From Raineyella antarctica (GTDB lineage Bacteria > Actinomycetota > Actinomycetes > Propionibacteriales > Propionibacteriaceae), in contig NZ_FMYF01000004.1 in assembly GCF_900092135.1 (NCBI RefSeq), positions 186,001-250,000 on the forward strand: a stretch of 64,000 nt of DNA. The letters are read 5' to 3'. The notes under the pieces were generated by a model. It was not told the DNA's origin and did not search any database. It was given only the letters and a program-made list of their open reading frames with translations. Made by a program: the position numbers and the translations under genes. Position 1 is the first letter of the stretch. Every line of letters begins with the position of its first letter. Shown here in pieces: positions 9,040-17,321 of this stretch.

Positions 9040-9738
9040 TCAGCTGGCGTGCTGCTGGAGGAAGGCCACGGCCCGACCCCAGGCGAGCTTGGCGAGCTCG
9101 GGGTTGTAGGTGCCCATCAGGTTCTCGTCATTGTGGAAGGCGTGACCGGCGTCGTAGTAGAAGTCCTCGACCTCCACACCTGCCTCGTCGCGGATCTGCT
9201 GCGCCTGCTCGTGGGCCTTCGCGACAGGGAACATCCTGTCCTGCTCCGCGTAGTGGCCCTGCACGGCGGCCTTCAGCCCGGAGAAGGAGCCGGGGACGCC
9301 CTGGCCGACACCGTAGAAGGGCACCGCGGCGGAGATCCGGTCCCCCTGCTGGACGGCCAGGGCGAGGACGAAGCCGCCGCCCATGCAGAACCCGATCACC
9401 CCGACGCGTTCACCGGTGACGAAGTCCTGCCCGAGCAGGTAGTCCACTGCGCCGCCGAGCAGCCGGGCACCCTCCTCGGCCGGGAGCCTGGACATCAGCT
9501 CACTGGCCTCCTTGGAGTCATGGGTGGTCCACCCGCCGAACAGGTCGGGGGCCAGCGCCACGAAGCCCTCGGCCGCCAGCCGGTCGCAGATGCTCTTGAT
9601 GTGGTCGGTGAGACCCCACCACTCCTGCACCACGATCACGCCCGGCCCCTCCCCGGACTCGGGGCGGGCGAGGTAGCCGTAGGCCTCGCCCTCGGTGGAG
9701 GGGAAGGTCACGTTCTGGTAGGGCGTCTTAACGGCCAT
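9040..9738 (-). CDS. Dienelactone hydrolase family protein
   Basis: A 232-residue alpha/beta hydrolase of the dienelactone hydrolase family. The catalytic triad is visible as Cys118 in GFCMGG, Asp167 in EQDRMFP and His199 in DAGHAFHN. A Cys nucleophile rather than Ser is typical of this family, whose classical member hydrolyses dienelactone in chlorocatechol breakdown. No aromatic-degradation genes lie nearby, so a general carboxylesterase role is more likely. AGGAGG five bases before the ATG fixes the start. Confidence 0.88.
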   Translation of the reverse strand: MAVKTPYQNVTFPSTEGEAYGYLARPESGEGPGVIVVQEWWGLTDHIKSICDRLAAEGFVALAPDLFGGWTTHDSKEASELMSRLPAEEGARLLGGAVDYLLGQDFVTGERVGVIGFCMGGGFVLALAVQQGDRISAAVPFYGVGQGVPGSFSGLKAAVQGHYAEQDRMFPVAKAHEQAQQIRDEAGVEVEDFYYDAGHAFHNDENLMGTYNPELAKLAWGRAVAFLQQHAS

Positions 9739-9807
9739 GGGTCCTCCTAGAGTCGCTCCGCGGGCCCCCTTCGGGGCGGAATGCGGCCAGTCTAGGGGAC
9801 ACGTTCG

Positions 9808-10428
9808 TCACTGGAAGGGCGTCGGGTCGCCGGCCCCCACCCGGTCCACGACGACCTCGTCGCCGGTGAAGTTGACCACGGTGGTCGGCTCCACGCCGCA
9901 GTCGCCCGAATCGATCACGGCGTCGACCTGGTGGTCGAGCGCCTCCTTGATCTGCCAGCCGTCGGTGAGCGGCTCATCGTAGCCGGGCAGCAGCAGGGTG
10001 CTCGACATCAGCGGCTCGCCCAGCGCATCGAGGAGGGCCTGGGCCGTGACGTGGTCGGGCACCCGGACGCCGACGGTGCGCTTCTTGGCATGGATCATCG
10101 CCTTGGGCACCTCGCGGGTCGCCGGCAGGATGAAGGTGTACGGCCCGGGGGTCGCCGCCTTGACGGCGCGGAAGACCGCATTGTCCATCTGCACGTACTG
10201 CCCGAGCTGGGCAAAGTTCGAGCAGACGAGCGTGAAGTGGTGCTTGTCGTCCAGCCGGCGGATCTGGCGGATGCGATCCAGCCCCTCCTTGTTGCCGAGC
10301 AGGCAGCCCAGCGCGTAGCAGGAATCGGTGGGGTAGGCCACCAGTCCCCCCTTGCGCAGGATGTCCACGGCCTGCTGGATGGAGCGCGACTGCGGGTTCA
10401 CCGGATGGACGTCGAAGTACTTCGCCAT
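9808..10428 (-). CDS. YciO/YrdC/Sua5-family protein
   Basis: A 206-residue YrdC-domain protein. The substrate-binding motif LVAYPTDSCYALGC and KHHFTLVC match the family that makes threonylcarbamoyl-AMP for tRNA modification. The absence of a C-terminal Sua5 domain and the overall wording place it with YciO, whose tRNA role is less certain. I start at the ATG giving MAKYFDVHP, seven codons inside the longest frame, because YciO proteins begin that way; no clear Shine-Dalgarno is seen. It is transcribed divergently from the aminotransferase next door. Confidence 0.85.
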   Translation of the reverse strand: MAKYFDVHPVNPQSRSIQQAVDILRKGGLVAYPTDSCYALGCLLGNKEGLDRIRQIRRLDDKHHFTLVCSNFAQLGQYVQMDNAVFRAVKAATPGPYTFILPATREVPKAMIHAKKRTVGVRVPDHVTAQALLDALGEPLMSSTLLLPGYDEPLTDGWQIKEALDHQVDAVIDSGDCGVEPTTVVNFTGDEVVVDRVGAGDPTPFQ

Positions 10429-10487
10429 GGGGGCCAGCGTACTCGGCACCCCTCCCCGCCGGTGGTCCGGCGCACTAGTCTGCTGGG

Positions 10488-11627
10488 GTGACCTACGAGA
10501 TCTTCACCGTCCCCCTGGCCGAACTCCGTACGCGGACGTCGATGAAGTGGCGTCGCTACCCCGAGGACGTCCTGCCGCTGTGGGTCGCGGAAATGGACTG
10601 CCGAGTCGCCGAACCGGTCGCCGCCGCCCTGCACGCCGCGATCGACCGCGGGGACACCGGGTACCCGGCCGGCCCGGTCTACGAGGAGGCGACGACCCGC
10701 TTCGCCGCGGACGCCTGGGGCCTGGAGCTGGACCCGGACCGGATCGGCCTGATGCCCGACGTGATGGGTGGCATCCGCAACGCCCTGCAGGTGGTCACCG
10801 CCCCGGGCGACCACGTGGTGGTCAACCCGCCGGTGTACATGCCGTTCTTCCCCGCCGTCACGGGCACCGGCCGCCGGCTGCTGGAGGTCCCGATGCAGGC
10901 CGACGGCAGCCTGGACCTGGCCGGACTGGAGGAGGCCTTCACCGGGCGTCGCGGCCCGCGACCGACCGCCTACCTGATGTCCAGCCCGCACAACCCCACG
11001 AGCCGGGCCCACGGCGCCGAGGAACTCGCCACCGTCGCCCGCCTCGCCGCGGAGAACAACATCCGGGTCGTGGTCGACGCGATCCATGCCCCGCTGACCG
11101 CGCCGGACGTCCCGTACGTGCCGTACCTGGCGCAGGCCGGCGCCGAAGATGCCCTGGTCCTGTTCTCCGCCTCCAAGGCCTGGAACCTGGCCGGCCTCAA
11201 GGCAGCGGTGATGGTCGCCGGCCCCGCCGCCGTCGACAGCCTGGCCGCGGTGCCGTACGACGCGGCCCGGGGCGCCGCCAGCCACCTGGCCGTGCTCAGC
11301 CACGCGGTCGCCCTCGACGAGGGCCGGCCCTGGCTGGCCCAGCTGCGCACCGAACTCGCCGCGAACCGTGAGCTGCTGGACCGGCTGCTGGCCGCCCACC
11401 TGCCGCAGGTCACCCAGCTGCCCGGCAATGCCACCTACCTGGCCTGGCTCGACTGCACCGCGCTGGGGCTGGACGACCCTCAGCGCCACTTCCTGGACCG
11501 GGCCCGGGTCGCGCTGAACCCCGGGCCGGCGTTCGGTGCGCCGGGTGAGGGCCACGTACGCCTCAACCTCGCCACCTCGCCGGAGATCCTGACCCGGGCG
11601 GTCGAGCAGATGGCGGCCAGCCTGTAG
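10488..11627 (+). CDS. MalY/PatB-type aminotransferase / cystathionine beta-lyase
   Basis: A 379-residue PLP enzyme of fold type I, class II. The Schiff-base lysine is Lys230 in FSASKAWNLAGLK, and SSPHNPTSRAH and VVVDAIHAPL are the usual cofactor-binding strands. The MalY/PatB subfamily is shown by the N-terminal SMKWRRYPEDVLPLWVAEMD. Members cleave cystathionine or cysteine conjugates to pyruvate, ammonia and a thiol. The start is a GTG. The stop lies six bases from the stop of the convergent TadG-like gene. Confidence 0.9.
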   Translation: MTYEIFTVPLAELRTRTSMKWRRYPEDVLPLWVAEMDCRVAEPVAAALHAAIDRGDTGYPAGPVYEEATTRFAADAWGLELDPDRIGLMPDVMGGIRNALQVVTAPGDHVVVNPPVYMPFFPAVTGTGRRLLEVPMQADGSLDLAGLEEAFTGRRGPRPTAYLMSSPHNPTSRAHGAEELATVARLAAENNIRVVVDAIHAPLTAPDVPYVPYLAQAGAEDALVLFSASKAWNLAGLKAAVMVAGPAAVDSLAAVPYDAARGAASHLAVLSHAVALDEGRPWLAQLRTELAANRELLDRLLAAHLPQVTQLPGNATYLAWLDCTALGLDDPQRHFLDRARVALNPGPAFGAPGEGHVRLNLATSPEILTRAVEQMAASL

Positions 11628-11633
11628 GAGGTC

Positions 11634-12083
11634 TCAGGGCACCGCGACCAGGTCCGCGGTGGCCCGCGAGGTGCCGGTCACCGACCCGATCCCGACCAGG
11701 GACAGGAAGATGGTCGGCACCTGCGACCTGGTCTCGACCGCCACCCGGGGACCGGGTAGCACCTGGACCGTACCCGCGACGTCCGGGTCGGCCGCCAGCA
11801 CCTCCCGTGCCGCGGCAGCCGCCACCCCGGTGTCGGGGCGACCTTCCAGTGCTCCGGCGGCGGCCGCATCGGTCGCGGCCCGGGCGGCCTGTTCGGCGAC
11901 CGCGGAGGCCCGCCGGGTCGCGCTCACCTGTTGGCCGCCGTCCACGACCAGTCCGGCCATCAGGACCAGCGCGGTGGTCACCACCAGCACCATCACCGAG
12001 AGGGCCTGGCCCCGGCTGTCACGCAGCGGTGTCCGCCTCGTCGTGAGGTCGGCCGTGCGGCCGTCCTGAACCCACCGGACCAT
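11634..12083 (-). CDS. TadG-like Flp-pilus-type membrane protein
   Basis: A 149-residue protein with a basic N-terminus (TTRRTPLRDSRGQ) followed by one hydrophobic segment at about residues 27-48 (ALSVMVLVVTTALVLMAGLV) and a DGGQQVSATRRASAVAEQAA run. This layout is typical of TadG-like pilus-assembly or secreted-helper proteins. An in-frame start with GGGGGAG upstream supports the ATG chosen over the longer frame. The remaining tad genes are absent here, so the protein is either an orphan or part of a dispersed system. Function is inferred from the family only. Confidence 0.7.
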   Translation of the reverse strand: MVRWVQDGRTADLTTRRTPLRDSRGQALSVMVLVVTTALVLMAGLVVDGGQQVSATRRASAVAEQAARAATDAAAAGALEGRPDTGVAAAAAREVLAADPDVAGTVQVLPGPRVAVETRSQVPTIFLSLVGIGSVTGTSRATADLVAVP

Positions 12084-12220
12084 GTCGTCTCCCCCACTCC
12101 CACCGTCGACCTCCGGGCACGTTGCATGATGGCACGGCCGAGGGCCGCCCCGCCGAGAGTGCTCCGGGGGCCGCCCCCTAGGGTGAGTCCGTACACCAAG
12201 CACGAACGAAAGGTCTTCAC

Positions 12221-13447
12221 ATGCCGGGCAAAGTAGCTCTGTTGACGGCGGGTGGCTTCGCACCCTGCCTGTCCTCGGCCGTCGGCGGTCTCATCCAGCG
12301 CTACACCGAGATCGCCCCTGAACGGGAGATCATCGCCTACCGGCACGGGTACCAGGGTCTGCTCGAGGGCGAGTACTACACCATCACCCCGGCCGTCCGC
12401 CAGAGCGCAGGACTGCTGCACACCTTCGGCGGCTCCCCGATCGGCAACTCGCGCGTCAAGCTCACCAACGAGAAGGACCTGCTGGCCCGCAGGCTGATCC
12501 AGCCCGGCGAGAATGCCCTCAAGGTGGCGGCCGACCGCCTCGTCGCCGACGGGGTCGAGATCCTGCACACCATCGGTGGCGACGACACCAACACCACCGC
12601 CGCGGACCTGGCCGCCTACCTGCGCGAACACGACTACGAGCTGACGGTCGTCGGCCTGCCCAAGACGATCGACAACGACGTGGTCCCGATCCGCACCTCC
12701 CTCGGCGCACGCACGGCCGCCGAGTACGGCGCGATCTTCGCCCGCAACATCGTGGCCGAGCACAACTCGGTCGCCCGCCAGCTGATCGTGCACGAGGTGA
12801 TGGGTCGCAACTGTGGCTGGCTCACCGGTGCGACGGCCCACGAGTACCGCAACTGGCTCGACACCCTGGCCTGGCTGCCGGATATCGGCCTGAGTCGCGA
12901 GGCCTGGGAGGTCCACGCGGTGTACGTCCCCGAGGACGCGTTCGACGTGGATGACGAGGCGATCCGGCTCAGGGAGATCATGGACCGGGTCGGCAATGTC
13001 ACGATCTTCCTGTCGGAGGGTGCCGGCGTCGAGGCGATCGTGCGCGAGATGGAGGAGGCCGGTGAGGAGGTCCCGCGGGACGCCTTCGGCCACGTCCGGC
13101 TCGACAAGATCAACCCGGGCAGCTGGTTCGCCCACCAGTTCGCCGAGCGCCTCGGCGCCGAGAAGGTCCTGGTGCAGAAGTCCGGCTACTTCGCCCGTTC
13201 GGCCGCCCCGGTCGAGTACGACGTCGACCTGATCTCCGAGATGTGCGACCTCGCCGTGGAATCGGCCCTGGAAGGCGTGCCCGGCGTGATCGGCCATGAC
13301 GAGGAGCGTGGCGACGAGCTGCGGGCGATCGAGTTCGAGCGGATCAAGGGTGGCAAGCCGTTCGACGTGACCCAGGACTGGTTCACCGAGATGCTGCGCC
13401 AGATCGGCCAGCCGATGCCGAAGTCGACCGCTCCGCTGAGCGACTGA
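12221..13447 (+). CDS. pfp: Pyrophosphate-dependent 6-phosphofructokinase
   Basis: A 408-residue glycolytic enzyme that phosphorylates fructose-6-phosphate reversibly with PPi instead of ATP. The second Asp of GGDD (residues 119-122) and Lys148 in PKTIDND are the determinants that exclude ATP and bind PPi in this family; ATP enzymes have GGDG. MGRNCGWLTG, EGAG and GHVRLDKINPG are further family motifs. Length and sequence style match the homodimeric Propionibacterium enzyme. GAAAGG precedes the ATG. A bidirectional hairpin follows the stop. Confidence 0.95.
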   Translation: MPGKVALLTAGGFAPCLSSAVGGLIQRYTEIAPEREIIAYRHGYQGLLEGEYYTITPAVRQSAGLLHTFGGSPIGNSRVKLTNEKDLLARRLIQPGENALKVAADRLVADGVEILHTIGGDDTNTTAADLAAYLREHDYELTVVGLPKTIDNDVVPIRTSLGARTAAEYGAIFARNIVAEHNSVARQLIVHEVMGRNCGWLTGATAHEYRNWLDTLAWLPDIGLSREAWEVHAVYVPEDAFDVDDEAIRLREIMDRVGNVTIFLSEGAGVEAIVREMEEAGEEVPRDAFGHVRLDKINPGSWFAHQFAERLGAEKVLVQKSGYFARSAAPVEYDVDLISEMCDLAVESALEGVPGVIGHDEERGDELRAIEFERIKGGKPFDVTQDWFTEMLRQIGQPMPKSTAPLSD

Positions 13448-13507
13448 TCGCCCCTCCCTCGCCGCGCCCCTGACCAGGGAGCCCGAAGAACGCCGACCGG
13501 TCATGAC

Positions 13508-13541
13508 GAAGGGCTGTCCGCCTCATCGCGGACAGCCCTTC
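13508..13541. terminator. Bidirectional terminator hairpin
   Basis: A perfect 14-bp stem (GAAGGGCTGTCCGC and complement) with a six-base loop between the convergent pfp and yihY genes. It is followed by TGCTTGTG on the + strand. Confidence 0.85.
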
Positions 13542-13572
13542 TGCTTGTGCGGCCGGCTGCTCGTGCGGGCAC

Positions 13573-15072
13573 TCAGTCGGAGTCCCTGCCGCCGGGCATG
13601 AAGCGGGTCGCGAACCCGGTGACCGCAGCGAGGACCGCCCCGATCCCGACGCCCGCCACTGCGCCCGTGACCCAGCCGACCTGCAGGGAGGCGCGCGCAT
13701 TGCGTACGGCGGAGGCCCGGCTCACCTGTGACGCTGTCCCGGCCCCGGTATCCGGAGCTGTCGCTGTTTCGGTGGCAGTGCCGGTGGCAGTGCCAGCCGC
13801 ACTCGCCGCGGTGGAGGTCATCGCGGTGGAGGTCATCGCCTCGTCGGACCGCCCCGCCGGTACTTCGAGCCCTGGCCGGCCCGCTCCCGCGGCGGTGCGC
13901 CCGGAAGTGTGCGACTCTGCTTCGGCGGACTCGGGTTCGCCTCCGGCCCGCTTGCCAGCGTCCGGCCGGTGCTCCTCCTTGTCGAAGGGGCCACCGATGG
14001 GCAGCCCGCTGGCCGCCCGCAGCCGCTCTCCCCACGTACGATGCTCGTCCTCCTGGTCGGCCTGGTCGGCAGCGAGGGCTTCCTCCCGTTCCTGCCGGCC
14101 CTCGGCGGCACGGACGTCCGCGGCGGTCACCGGACTCTCCTCCACCTGGGCCAGCGGCTCGTCGAACTCCTGGAGCAGGACCGGATTGGCCTGCTGGATC
14201 GCGGTCGCCATCCACGCGGCGACGTACAGGATCAGGCGGGCGAAGAGGTTGAAGAACAACATCAGCACGATGACGGGGCCGAAGAGCGCGGCCGCTGGGT
14301 TCCCGAGGAAGCTACTGACCAGGAAGCTGGCCAGGTACTGCAGGATCGCCAGCCCGACCGACCCGATCACCGCGGCCCACGCCTTGACCCGGAACGGGAA
14401 GCGCTTCTCGGGGAAGACCGACAGCACGTACATGAACAGGACCCAGCCGGCCACGGCTGAGCCGATCGGGCCGACGAGGCGCAGCCCCACCTCGATGCCG
14501 GCGACCCCCTCGAGGCCCATCACTCGGACCAGCCAACCGGTGAGGGTGGTGGAGGCGTTGGCGAGGGCGAAGGTGAGCGGGATCAGCACCAGCAGGCCCA
14601 GCAGCAGGACGATGTTGACCAGCTTCTCCAGGATGAAATTGGGCCCGCCCTCGGACATGTCGAAGTCGGGCCTGGTCTGCGCCCGGATGGCACCCTTCAG
14701 GTTGCCGGCCCAACCCGCTGCCGAGTAGAGCGCCGACAGCAGGCCGACGATGCCGACCCCGGCCCAGTTCCTGAGGAAGTTCTCGATCAGTGCGCCGATG
14801 TTCTTCTGCAGGTCCGGTCCCATGCCGGAGATCTGGCTGGTCACCGCGTCCTGCACCTGCTGGAGCAGGTCCGGCCGGATCACGGTGAGGGTGAAGCCCA
14901 GGGCCGCGAAGGCGAACATCAGCACCGGCACCAGCGCGAGGACAGAGAAATACGTGATCGCGCCGGCGAACTGGTTGCCCAGCCGATTCGAGAATCGGTC
15001 CTGCATGCGCAGCACGTGCGCCACCCACGGCTTGTGCTTGAAATCGGCCAGCATGTCCTTGAACCTGCCCAT
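13573..15072 (-). CDS. YihY/BrkB family membrane protein with long C-terminal tail
   Basis: A 499-residue inner-membrane protein of the YihY (BrkB, formerly mis-called RNase BN) family. Residues 1-300 carry about six hydrophobic helices and the family phrases AGAITYFSVLALVPVLMFAF and SAAGWAGNLKGAI. After about residue 305 comes a charged linker, then a Thr/Ala-rich low-complexity stretch (around TSTAMTSTAASAAGTATG), and a further hydrophobic helix near the C-terminus (GAVAGVGIGAVLAAVTGFA). The tail is an extra beyond the usual family length of about 300. Transport or envelope function is suspected for the family but not established. Confidence 0.85.
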   Translation of the reverse strand: MGRFKDMLADFKHKPWVAHVLRMQDRFSNRLGNQFAGAITYFSVLALVPVLMFAFAALGFTLTVIRPDLLQQVQDAVTSQISGMGPDLQKNIGALIENFLRNWAGVGIVGLLSALYSAAGWAGNLKGAIRAQTRPDFDMSEGGPNFILEKLVNIVLLLGLLVLIPLTFALANASTTLTGWLVRVMGLEGVAGIEVGLRLVGPIGSAVAGWVLFMYVLSVFPEKRFPFRVKAWAAVIGSVGLAILQYLASFLVSSFLGNPAAALFGPVIVLMLFFNLFARLILYVAAWMATAIQQANPVLLQEFDEPLAQVEESPVTAADVRAAEGRQEREEALAADQADQEDEHRTWGERLRAASGLPIGGPFDKEEHRPDAGKRAGGEPESAEAESHTSGRTAAGAGRPGLEVPAGRSDEAMTSTAMTSTAASAAGTATGTATETATAPDTGAGTASQVSRASAVRNARASLQVGWVTGAVAGVGIGAVLAAVTGFATRFMPGGRDSD

Positions 15073-15153
15073 CGCTGCTCCCTCGAAAGAGTCGACAGAT
15101 CACCGCTCCTCGACACTATCCGAACCGCGCCCCGGCGCACAGGAACACGCGAA

Positions 15154-15179
15154 CGGCCGCCCCTGTCGGGACGGCCGTG
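15154..15179 (-). terminator. Probable terminator of the leftward merR-thrS run
   Basis: An imperfect palindrome (ACGGCCG arm, CGGCCGT arm, inner partly paired) lies 36 bases after the stop of the merR gene. It is the first strong hairpin after twelve co-directional genes. Confidence 0.55.
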
Positions 15180-15214
15180 AGGGTGGGTGCCTTGGCGCAC
15201 CCGGCAGGGCGGGG

Positions 15215-15796
15215 TCAGCTGGCGGCTCGGCGACGTCGCCGCGCCGCCAGCTCGTCCCCCTGCTGCGGACCCTCTGCATGCTCGGAGTTGCGCTCGGCCG
15301 GGAGGGCGGCCAGTGATCCCTCGACGTCGCGCCAGACCGATCCGATGGCGATGCCGAACATCCCCTGTCCGCCCTTGAGCACGTCGATGACCTGGTCGTC
15401 GCTGGTGCACTCGTACACCGACGCACCATCACTGATCAGCGTCACCTCGGTCAGGTCCTCCACTCCGCGGTCCCGCAGGTAGTCGACCGCCGTACGGATC
15501 TGCTGCAGCGACACACCGGCGCTCAGCAGGCGCTTGATCACCTTCAGCATCAGGATGTCTCGGAAGCTGTAGAGGCGGGCCGAGCCCGAACCGCTCGCGC
15601 CGCGGACCTCGGGGGTGACCAGGCCAATACGGGCCCAGTAGTCGAGCTGGCGGTAGGTGATGTCGGCGGCCTTGGCCGCGATCGGGCCCCGGAAGCCGAC
15701 GTCGTCCGGCATGGGCGAGAAGTTGCCGTCGAAGAGGGCCTGCTGTGCGACCGGCGACTCCGGCTCCTGAGCGGTGGTACCCGACGTGCTGCTCAT
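15215..15796 (-). CDS. MerR-family regulator (Rv1830-like)
   Basis: A 193-residue regulator with an N-terminal MerR winged helix: ITYRQLDYWARIGLVTPEVR at about residues 45-64, then RLYSFRDILMLKVIKRLLSAGVSLQQI. It matches the second MerR gene of the conserved actinobacterial block gcvH-garA-ftsR-nuclease-merR (Rv1826-Rv1830 in Mycobacterium tuberculosis). The C-terminal part has no Cys cluster for metal sensing. The ATG giving MSSTSG has GGAG upstream and replaces a longer, unsupported start. Probably a transcription factor for growth or division genes, by position. Confidence 0.85.
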   Translation of the reverse strand: MSSTSGTTAQEPESPVAQQALFDGNFSPMPDDVGFRGPIAAKAADITYRQLDYWARIGLVTPEVRGASGSGSARLYSFRDILMLKVIKRLLSAGVSLQQIRTAVDYLRDRGVEDLTEVTLISDGASVYECTSDDQVIDVLKGGQGMFGIAIGSVWRDVEGSLAALPAERNSEHAEGPQQGDELAARRRRRAAS

Positions 15797-15940
15797 GATC
15801 TCCGCCTTCCGACGTGGTGCTACTGGCGTGCTGACAACGTCGACACTAACCTCGGGGCAGCCGGGCACCCGGTGCCGCCAGCACGACACGCCAGCGACTC
15901 CCCTCAAGCTCAGGGTCGGGTTGAGGGTTCAGGTGAGACT

Positions 15941-16480
15941 CTACGCCGAGCGCTGATCGTCGGCATCCCCGTCGTCATCGGGATCGTCGCCTTCGTCCCC
16001 GGGACCGTCCGGCCCCTCCTCCACCTCGAAGTCGTCGGCACTGACGTGGTCGAGGAATTCGCGGAACTTCTCGACCTCCTCCTCGGCCTCTTCCTCCTCC
16101 TCGAAGCCTGCGGTGTCGAGGACGTCGTCGGCGCAGTACACCGGCGCGGAGCACCGAAGGGCCAGGGCGATGGCGTCGGAAGGTCGGGCGCTGATCTCGA
16201 CGCCGTCGACGAGCAACACGGCGTAGAACGTCCCACCGTCGAGTTCGGTGATGTGCACCTCTTTGATCCGATGTCCGAGTCCGGCCAAGGTATCGATCAG
16301 CAGGTCGTGCGTCAGCGGTCGGGGTGGGCGAAGACCTTCGAGTGCCTCGGCGATCGCATTGGCCTCGTTCCAGCCGATCCAGATCGGGACCATGCGATGG
16401 CCGCCCGCCTCGCGCAGCAACACGATCGGCTCGTTGTTCGGCATCTGGGCCCGAACTCCGACCACGTCCATCTCGCGCAT
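15941..16480 (-). CDS. Bifunctional nuclease family (DUF151) protein
   Basis: A 179-residue protein. Residues 1-130 form the DUF151 bifunctional nuclease domain, with MDVVGVRAQ, PIVLLRE, VPIWIGWNEANAIAEAL and ARPSDAIALALR. The C-terminal 45 residues are almost entirely acidic (Glu/Asp runs). Plant and Thermotoga relatives have DNase/RNase-like activity or serve as structural homologues; the actinobacterial role is unproven. The position between two MerR genes is the same as in mycobacteria (Rv1829). Confidence 0.85.
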   Translation of the reverse strand: MREMDVVGVRAQMPNNEPIVLLREAGGHRMVPIWIGWNEANAIAEALEGLRPPRPLTHDLLIDTLAGLGHRIKEVHITELDGGTFYAVLLVDGVEISARPSDAIALALRCSAPVYCADDVLDTAGFEEEEEAEEEVEKFREFLDHVSADDFEVEEGPDGPGDEGDDPDDDGDADDQRSA

Positions 16481-16541
16481 GGCTCCAGACTACCCGGGGG
16501 CGAGGCGTACGCCACCCGTGCGGAGGATCGGGCTCAGGCTC

Positions 16542-17321
16542 TCATCCCAGCTCGCGCTGCACGCCGGAGCGCACCATGGCGAGGTGGGTGACATTGATCA
16601 GGCGGGTGAGTTCCTCGATCGTCTGGCGGGAGCTGCCACGCCGCGTGTGGGCCGCTGTCGCCTGGTTGATCAGCCCGACCTCCTTGTCGGCCGCGATCTT
16701 GATCTGGCGCAGGTGACGGGGGTCGATGCCGTAGCTGGCCAGCTGCTTGGCCGCCACCGCGACGGCGAAGGCGTCCTGGTCGTAGTAGTGCGTGCCGCGC
16801 CGTGGCGTCACGACCAGCAGCCGTTCGAGCTCGGCGAGGATGGGCTCGGAGATGCCGGACTTCTCGATCAGCTCGACACGGCTGAGCCGGACCGGACGGT
16901 GCCTGCGCTGGTCGTTGCCGTTCGCGCCCGGATTGCCGTTCGTGTTCCCGTGGTGGTGCACCGGATCAGCGGGGGGTGGATCATCCGGCACCTGCGCCGA
17001 ACGAACCGCCGGCGCCGTCCCCTGCGGCGCCGGCACACCTGGGCTCGGGGTATCGATCTTGGGCGGTGTCAGTCCCCGGTCGATCTGGTCAAGGTGCTCA
17101 CGAATGACCTTCAGCGGCAGGTAATGCGTCCGCTGCATCGTGAGGATGTAGTGCAGCCGCCTGACGTCACCCACCGAGTACTTTCGGTACCCGGAGGGTG
17201 CTCGCTCGGGACTGAGTAGTCCTTCGGTCTCCAGATAGCGGATCTTGGAGATCGACAGGTCCGGGAACTCCGGCGTCAGCTCTTTAACCACCCACCCGAT
17301 CGAGTGTCGGGCTTCAGCCAT
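16542..17321 (-). CDS. ftsR: MerR-family regulator FtsR-like
   Basis: A 259-residue regulator whose N-terminal winged helix (GWVVKELTPEFPDLSISKIR, then PSGYRKYSVGDVRRLHYIL) matches Rv1828 of M. tuberculosis and FtsR of Corynebacterium, an activator of ftsZ. A Pro-rich linker near residues 90-120 precedes a C-terminal domain with a second helical region (YYDQDAFAVAVAAKQLASYG). The stop of the FHA gene overlaps its start by one base. The division-regulator role is inferred from family and synteny. Confidence 0.85.
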   Translation of the reverse strand: MAEARHSIGWVVKELTPEFPDLSISKIRYLETEGLLSPERAPSGYRKYSVGDVRRLHYILTMQRTHYLPLKVIREHLDQIDRGLTPPKIDTPSPGVPAPQGTAPAVRSAQVPDDPPPADPVHHHGNTNGNPGANGNDQRRHRPVRLSRVELIEKSGISEPILAELERLLVVTPRRGTHYYDQDAFAVAVAAKQLASYGIDPRHLRQIKIAADKEVGLINQATAAHTRRGSSRQTIEELTRLINVTHLAMVRSGVQRELG

